Shown: positions 60,660-64,000 of the stretch, piece after piece
Layout of the letters: the number at the start of each line of letters is the position of its first letter
Position numbering within the stretch: position 1 is the first letter of the stretch
Assembly: GCA_017302715.1 (NCBI GenBank)
Contig: JAFLCD010000001.1
Span: forward strand, 447,009-511,008
Reading direction: 5' to 3'
DNA from: Deltaproteobacteria bacterium
GTDB lineage: Bacteria; Bdellovibrionota; UBA2394
DNA: 64,000 bases
The notes under the pieces: model-generated
Database searches by the model: none
Seen by the model: the letters and a program-made list of their open reading frames with translations, nothing else
Told to the model about the DNA's origin: nothing
Made by a program: the position numbers and the translations under genes

Positions 60660-61451
60660 ATGCCCTCTCGAGAAGCCATGATTGAACAGGAACTTTTGGT
60701 GACCCCGCGAATTCTCACCGATCGTTTGACTGTCAAATACGGTGAAAAAGTGGCAGTGAAAGAAGTCTCCCTTTCTTTTTATCAGCGAAAAGTAGCGGCT
60801 CTCATCGGGCCTTCGGGTTGTGGAAAATCCACTTACCTTCGTTCGCTCAATCGAATGAATGATTTTATTTTAAATATTTCGATTGAAGGAAAAGTTTTGC
60901 TCGACGGTCAGGATATTTACGAAAGAAAAGTAGATCCTGTTTTGGTTCGTCGACATATCGGAATGGTTTTTCAAAAGCCTAATCCATTTCCTAAGACCAT
61001 TTTTGAAAATGTTGCTTGGGGACCTAAGCGCGCAAAATTTCCTAAAAAAGATTTGCCACAACTTGTTGAGGACTCACTTAAACAGGCCGCCCTTTGGGAA
61101 GAAGTAAAAGATCGACTAAATACTTCGGCGCTTGGACTTTCGGGCGGACAGCAGCAGCGGCTTTGCATTGCACGAGCTATTGCGATGAAGCCCTCGGTTC
61201 TTTTGATGGATGAACCTTGTTCAGCTTTAGATCCTATCGCGACGAGCCGAATCGAAGATTTGATTCAAGAGCTCAAAGAGAAATTTACGATCATTATGGT
61301 CACTCATAATATGCAACAAGCGGCGCGAGTTTCGGATGTAACTGCGTTCTTCTTGCATGGAAATTTAATTGAGTACGGAGCTACTAAAGAATTTTTTACC
61401 AGACCTCAGAAGATAGAAACTGAAAATTACCTGACTGGTAAATTTGGCTAA
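60660..61451 (+). CDS. pstB: Phosphate ABC transporter ATPase PstB
   Basis: The 263-residue ATPase has Walker [20 protein letters not shown] (the RSLNRMND is diagnostic for PstB), Q-loop [18 protein letters not shown], signature [16 protein letters not shown], Walker [14 protein letters not shown] and switch His in [14 protein letters not shown]. It energises phosphate uptake. phoU follows by 24 bp. Confidence 0.96.
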   Translation: MPSREAMIEQELLVTPRILTDRLTVKYGEKVAVKEVSLSFYQRKVAALIGPSGCGKSTYLRSLNRMNDFILNISIEGKVLLDGQDIYERKVDPVLVRRHIGMVFQKPNPFPKTIFENVAWGPKRAKFPKKDLPQLVEDSLKQAALWEEVKDRLNTSALGLSGGQQQRLCIARAIAMKPSVLLMDEPCSALDPIATSRIEDLIQELKEKFTIIMVTHNMQQAARVSDVTAFFLHGNLIEYGATKEFFTRPQKIETENYLTGKFG

Positions 61452-61475
61452 TCTTCTGTAAATTGAAAGTTGATC

Positions 61476-62159
61476 ATGAAACATACTTCTCAACAATTTG
61501 AAGATGATCTTACAAGACTCAAAGATACTTTACTGCTGATGGGCGGCATGATTGAGTCGATGCTTCAAGAAACCAACCAAGCTTTGCTCGACAATGATTC
61601 AGCTGCCGCTTTTAAAATTATTGAGCGCGACAAACAGCTCGATCAAATGGAAAAGAAAGTAGACGAGCTTGCGATTCAAATTTTAGCGCTTCGTCAACCG
61701 ACGGCGATCGATCTTCGCTTTGTAACTGCTTCGATGAAAATTTGTACCGATCTCGAAAGAATGGGCGATAGTCTCGTCAATATTTGTGAGCGCATCACTG
61801 AGCTCGCCAAGTTTCCTCCGCTGAAGCCTTACAAAGATCTTCCAAAAATGGTGAAGCTCACTTCGGTAATGATCACGAAAGCTCTCGATGCTTTCGTCAA
61901 TCAGTCGCTTGATCTTGCGAGCGATGTTTTAAAAAGTGACGATGAGATTGATGAACTCACTTCATTGATTCATCGCGAGCTGATTGAAATGATGAAAAAT
62001 GATTCGAACGCGGTGGAGCGAGCCATCAAACTGATGTCGATTTCTAAATATTTAGAAAGAATGGCCGATCACGCGACTAATATTTCTGAACAAGTTATTT
62101 TTATGGTGAAGGGTTTAGATATCCGACATTCAGGTCCGCCAAAATCTATTCCAGATTAA
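61476..62159 (+). CDS. phoU: Phosphate regulatory protein PhoU
   Basis: PhoU dampens PhoR signalling and Pst activity when phosphate is plentiful. The 227-residue helical bundle has both family repeats: ERDKQLDQMEKKVDELAIQILALRQPTAIDLRFVTASMKICTDLERMGDSLVNI and the C-terminal RAIKLMSISKYLERMADHATNISEQVIFMVKG. The acidic residues bind metal. The ATG at 61476 was chosen over a TTG two codons upstream. It is the last gene of the phoBR-pstSCAB-phoU unit. Confidence 0.95.
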   Translation: MKHTSQQFEDDLTRLKDTLLLMGGMIESMLQETNQALLDNDSAAAFKIIERDKQLDQMEKKVDELAIQILALRQPTAIDLRFVTASMKICTDLERMGDSLVNICERITELAKFPPLKPYKDLPKMVKLTSVMITKALDAFVNQSLDLASDVLKSDDEIDELTSLIHRELIEMMKNDSNAVERAIKLMSISKYLERMADHATNISEQVIFMVKGLDIRHSGPPKSIPD

Positions 62160-62179
62160 TTTTTTTATTCGTCCAAAAA

Positions 62180-62566
62180 TTAAGCGGGCTGAATAATTCC
62201 CTGCTCAGAAAGCTTTTCTAATTTTTCAATGACGGGTTTGATGAGAGCTCGGTGTGCTTCGATAAATTCGATGCCGTAAAAAACCACGGCCTTGTTTGCA
62301 ACAACGATTGGTTTTGCATAAACCAAATTGCCTTGAATCTCGAGAGGCTTTTCAAGTGTCTCCTCCATTTCAAAAATAGAAAAAACTCTTCTCGGCGGAG
62401 TAAGTGAAGCTTCGTTCTCAACCCCATAGAATCCGCAGCCACCTAAACCTAAGGTGACAATCATATGGTCTTGATCGTGCTTATCAAGTTTGGCTCTAAT
62501 TTTATTGAAATGTGCGACCTTAAATCTTGGAAAGCGTCGCGCATCGATTCCCCCTTGAACGGACAT
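62180..62566 (-). CDS. PilZ-like domain protein (degenerate)
   Basis: The 128-residue protein looks like a PilZ domain. Residues 10-15 read RRFPRF, resembling the RxxxR that contacts c-di-GMP, and residues 38-46 read TLGLGGCGF where a PilZ domain would have (D/N)xSxxG. The Asp/Asn and Ser are replaced, so c-di-GMP binding is uncertain. The beta strands (NLVYAKPIVVANKAVVFYGIEF) fit the barrel. It is convergent with phoU and divergent from the MshEN protein gene. Confidence 0.65.
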   Translation of the reverse strand: MSVQGGIDARRFPRFKVAHFNKIRAKLDKHDQDHMIVTLGLGGCGFYGVENEASLTPPRRVFSIFEMEETLEKPLEIQGNLVYAKPIVVANKAVVFYGIEFIEAHRALIKPVIEKLEKLSEQGIIQPA

Positions 62567-62596
62567 CTATTTATTGTACAGAAGTCGTCACGTTGC

Positions 62597-62608
62597 GGCC
62601 GCGCGGCC
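62597..62608. repeat. 12-bp GC palindrome GGCCGCGCGGCC
   Basis: This perfect palindrome stands out in the 224-bp AT-rich gap (62567-62790) between two divergent genes. A (C)TTGGCAC sequence at 62734 recalls a sigma-54 -24 element but lacks a proper -12 GC. Nothing else in the gap is clear. Confidence 0.5.
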
Positions 62609-62790
62609 AAGTGTGGAGGTCATGTGCATAGAAAGTGACACTACGCCAAATTTCCAACGTTTAAGTGTGCTTTTAAATGCGCGATATTTTGCGACGTTTT
62701 AAATGATTTCAAGGGGTTAGCTGGTCTTTTGGGCTTGGCACAAAACGTGAAATAGATAGTTTCATACGAACTGCCAAGGGAGGGATTTCG

Positions 62791-63231
62791 ATGAACACTA
62801 AGCAAGACGCACTTACGATACCAACTTTCGATTTGCAAGCTCACCATAGCAAAGTCAATGTACCCACCGATTTTGATATGCGAGATCTCGCAAAAAAATA
62901 TTCTGTATTTCCTCTACGAGTGATCACGCAGAACGGTCGAAAGCGATTGTTGTTAGCGATGCGAAATCCATTTGATCATCGCGCAGTTCTGGACGCTGAA
63001 TTTCGGGCAGGGATGACCGTGATTCAAGTGCAAGCTGATGAAGCTGATATCCAGTGGCTGATCCAGACTCACTATTATGGAAGACGGTTGAGTCCGGTTC
63101 CTAACGCCGCGGATAGATCTTTAACGTTCAATGTTTTTGAACAACTTGAAATGACGACTGATTCACAAAAACAACCTGATTGGATTAATCATTTGCTTCA
63201 ACCTTTTGTGAACGACAATAAAGACAATTAA
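62791..63231 (+). CDS. Stand-alone MshEN (GspE N-terminal) domain protein
   Basis: The 146-residue protein is centred on an MshEN domain (about residues 27-100): LAKKYSVFPLRVITQNGRKRLLLAMRNPFDHRAVLDAEFRAGMTVIQVQADEADIQWLIQTHYYG. In MshE and other pilus/secretion ATPases this N-terminal domain binds c-di-GMP. Here no ATPase domain follows; the last ~40 residues are a polar tail. It may be an adaptor that senses c-di-GMP. GGGAGGGA precedes the ATG. Its last codons overlap the convergent fur gene. Confidence 0.72.
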   Translation: MNTKQDALTIPTFDLQAHHSKVNVPTDFDMRDLAKKYSVFPLRVITQNGRKRLLLAMRNPFDHRAVLDAEFRAGMTVIQVQADEADIQWLIQTHYYGRRLSPVPNAADRSLTFNVFEQLEMTTDSQKQPDWINHLLQPFVNDNKDN

Positions 63232-63668
63232 TTCTTGGGTTTGCAGCCGGCACGGTTGCACTCGCCATAGAGTTCCATGCGGTGGTCAAGAAGCGTAAAT
63301 CCAAGTTTCTTGGCCACTTCTTTTTGAAGAGTTTCGATTTTATCATTTTCGAATTCAAAAATTCTCTGACATCGCAAGCAAACAAAATGATCGTGATGAG
63401 CTTTCGAAGCCACTTCGTACCTCGCACCGCCATCTCGCATTTGAGTTTCAGTTAAAAAATTTTGTCTCTGAAGTAAACTGACGGTTCGATAAATCGTCGC
63501 GACGCCGACGCCTTTTATTTTTTCTTGAACTTCCGCAGCCAAGCTTTGAATCGTCCAGTGACCGCGATGAGCTAAAATAAATTCGACAAGGTCTTTTCGA
63601 GTTTTAGTTAAGCGAAAGCCAGAAGCTTTTAATTTTTCAAAAACAGATTGGCTTTGGCTGACTGGCAT
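63228..63668 (-). CDS. fur: Fur-family transcriptional regulator
   Basis: The 146-residue protein has a winged helix (SGFRLTKTRKDLVEFILAHRGHWTIQSLAAEV, GVATIYRTVSLLQRQNFL) and the metal-binding dimer domain. Its key residues are HHDHFVCLRCQRIFEF (His91, His92, His94, Cys97, Cys100) and a second Cys pair region near the C-terminus (CNRAGC). It is typical of Fur/PerR/Zur; ferric uptake repression is the likeliest role because a Fur box lies at 49458. Its ATG overlaps the stop of the upstream aminotransferase gene (TAATG). Confidence 0.88.
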   Translation of the reverse strand: MPVSQSQSVFEKLKASGFRLTKTRKDLVEFILAHRGHWTIQSLAAEVQEKIKGVGVATIYRTVSLLQRQNFLTETQMRDGGARYEVASKAHHDHFVCLRCQRIFEFENDKIETLQKEVAKKLGFTLLDHRMELYGECNRAGCKPKN

Positions 63669-64000
63669 TATGAATTATCCGACATCGCAGCTTTAGCTAA
63701 AGTTTTTCCAAGATCCCAAACGCCTCCAGGAAATTTATGAGCTGATTGTAAAACTTTTTCAAAACTCGAAACAAAATAATCGATATCTTCTTGGCTCGTC
63801 ACAAGGGGAGGAAGAAGTTTTACGATATCTTGGTGATGACCTGAGGTCTGAGTAAGAATTCTAAAATCTTTCATCAGCGGAACAATAATCAATTGAGGAA
63901 ATAAATCTTTGCTGAGCGTGTGAAGCAGAGACCACCCCATTTTAAGTTGCATGGATTTAGGGGCTTGAAACTCAATACCGATCATGCAACCTCTGGCGCG
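63668..64000 (-). CDS. Class III aminotransferase, C-terminal part (N-terminus outside window)
   Basis: The frame is open to the end of the window on the minus strand. Only the C-terminal 110 residues are visible: RARGCMIGIEFQAP, like the VRGxGLMxGIEF of class III PLP-dependent aminotransferases (ornithine/acetylornithine/diaminobutyrate type). A segment with ILTQTSGHHQDIVKLLPPLVTSQEDIDYFVSSFEKVL follows, the standard end of that family, then a short tail. Substrate unknown. Its stop overlaps the fur start, so fur is translationally coupled to it, which is an unusual arrangement. Confidence 0.78.
   Translation of the reverse strand, partial: RARGCMIGIEFQAPKSMQLKMGWSLLHTLSKDLFPQLIIVPLMKDFRILTQTSGHHQDIVKLLPPLVTSQEDIDYFVSSFEKVLQSAHKFPGGVWDLGKTLAKAAMSDNS

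Noticed and set aside
62734-62752. Sigma-54 promoter before the MshEN gene
   Set aside because: TGGCAC is present, but the -12 GC is GA and the spacing rule fails.
1-64000. CRISPR array, insertion sequence or prophage
   Set aside because: No regularly spaced repeats, no transposase, integrase or phage structural genes and no target-site duplications were seen.

Overview
The window is 64 kb of gene-dense, AT-rich bacterial chromosome with genes on both strands. It carries about 65 protein genes, one tRNA, and no rRNA, prophage, insertion sequence or CRISPR array. The gene set points to a Gram-negative, probably a Bdellovibrionota-type (Bdellovibrio-like) relative. It encodes outer-membrane proteins (an Omp85-type barrel with one POTRA domain, a FadL/OmpP1 protein), type IV pilin-like proteins, AmpG/NagZ muropeptide recycling, degenerate PilZ and stand-alone MshEN (c-di-GMP type) modules, a SWIB protein with a histone-like tail, and many large secreted proteins without recognised families. 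The taxon is inferred from gene content only.

Layout. 1-3.7 kb: end of a TPR protein, a lipoprotein, an oxidoreductase and two tiny disordered proteins with strong ribosome binding sites and hairpin terminators. 3.7-8.4 kb: a pair of very large pilin-like proteins (a Cys-rich one with a canonical prepilin start and a PilX-like one). 8.4-11.1 kb: a redoxin, a nitronate monooxygenase-like enzyme and D-Ala-D-Ala ligase. 11.2-16.5 kb: two overlapping genes for large secreted helical proteins, the second with an HEVGH motif. 16.6-21.1 kb: lipA, a 2-oxoacid dehydrogenase E2, lipoamide dehydrogenase and lipB, a lipoate cluster without the E1 subunits. 21.1-25.6 kb: a cNMP-binding protein, VanZ, MiaB, two TPM-domain proteins and LemA. 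25.6-31.3 kb: an SDR enzyme, a J-domain protein with a divergent Hsp70, a TPR protein and threonine dehydratase. 31.3-35.2 kb: another large secreted protein and three unknown genes. 35.2-40.1 kb: a zinc-ribbon/TPR gene followed by a tightly overlapped ampG-nagZ-peptidase C26 operon. 40.1-45.9 kb: thioesterase, ferredoxin, a cupredoxin-like protein, pseudouridine synthase, SWIB protein, exported EEP-family protein, Omp85-type barrel and tRNA-Pro. 45.9-52.1 kb: a LysR regulator, HtpX, a zinc-finger protein, TerC, a PhnDCE-type ABC transporter behind a near-perfect Fur box, and MscL. 52.3-56.2 kb: a gingipain-like (C25) peptidase, an S1/P1 nuclease and FadL. 56.3-62.2 kb: complete phoB-phoR-pstSCAB-phoU. 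62.2-64 kb: PilZ-like and MshEN proteins, Fur, and the end of a class III aminotransferase.

Structure beyond genes. A dispersed REP-like element (core GGTGCCAGGTCAGCT with a GGGGTCGGG end) occurs at four sites. One is a perfect 31-bp inverted repeat between the E2 and lpd genes, and one encodes the last residues and stop codon of lipB. Two intrinsic terminators share the GGGGTCGG arm of this element. The fadL terminator hairpin places the start codon of the downstream nuclease gene in its loop. A pair of 11-bp direct repeats precedes pstS. The most novel candidates are the Hsp70 with a replaced C-terminus plus its J protein, the AmpG-NagZ-C26 operon, the Fur-box PhnDCE transporter, the C25-like peptidase/P1 nuclease pair, and the family of giant secreted helical proteins.
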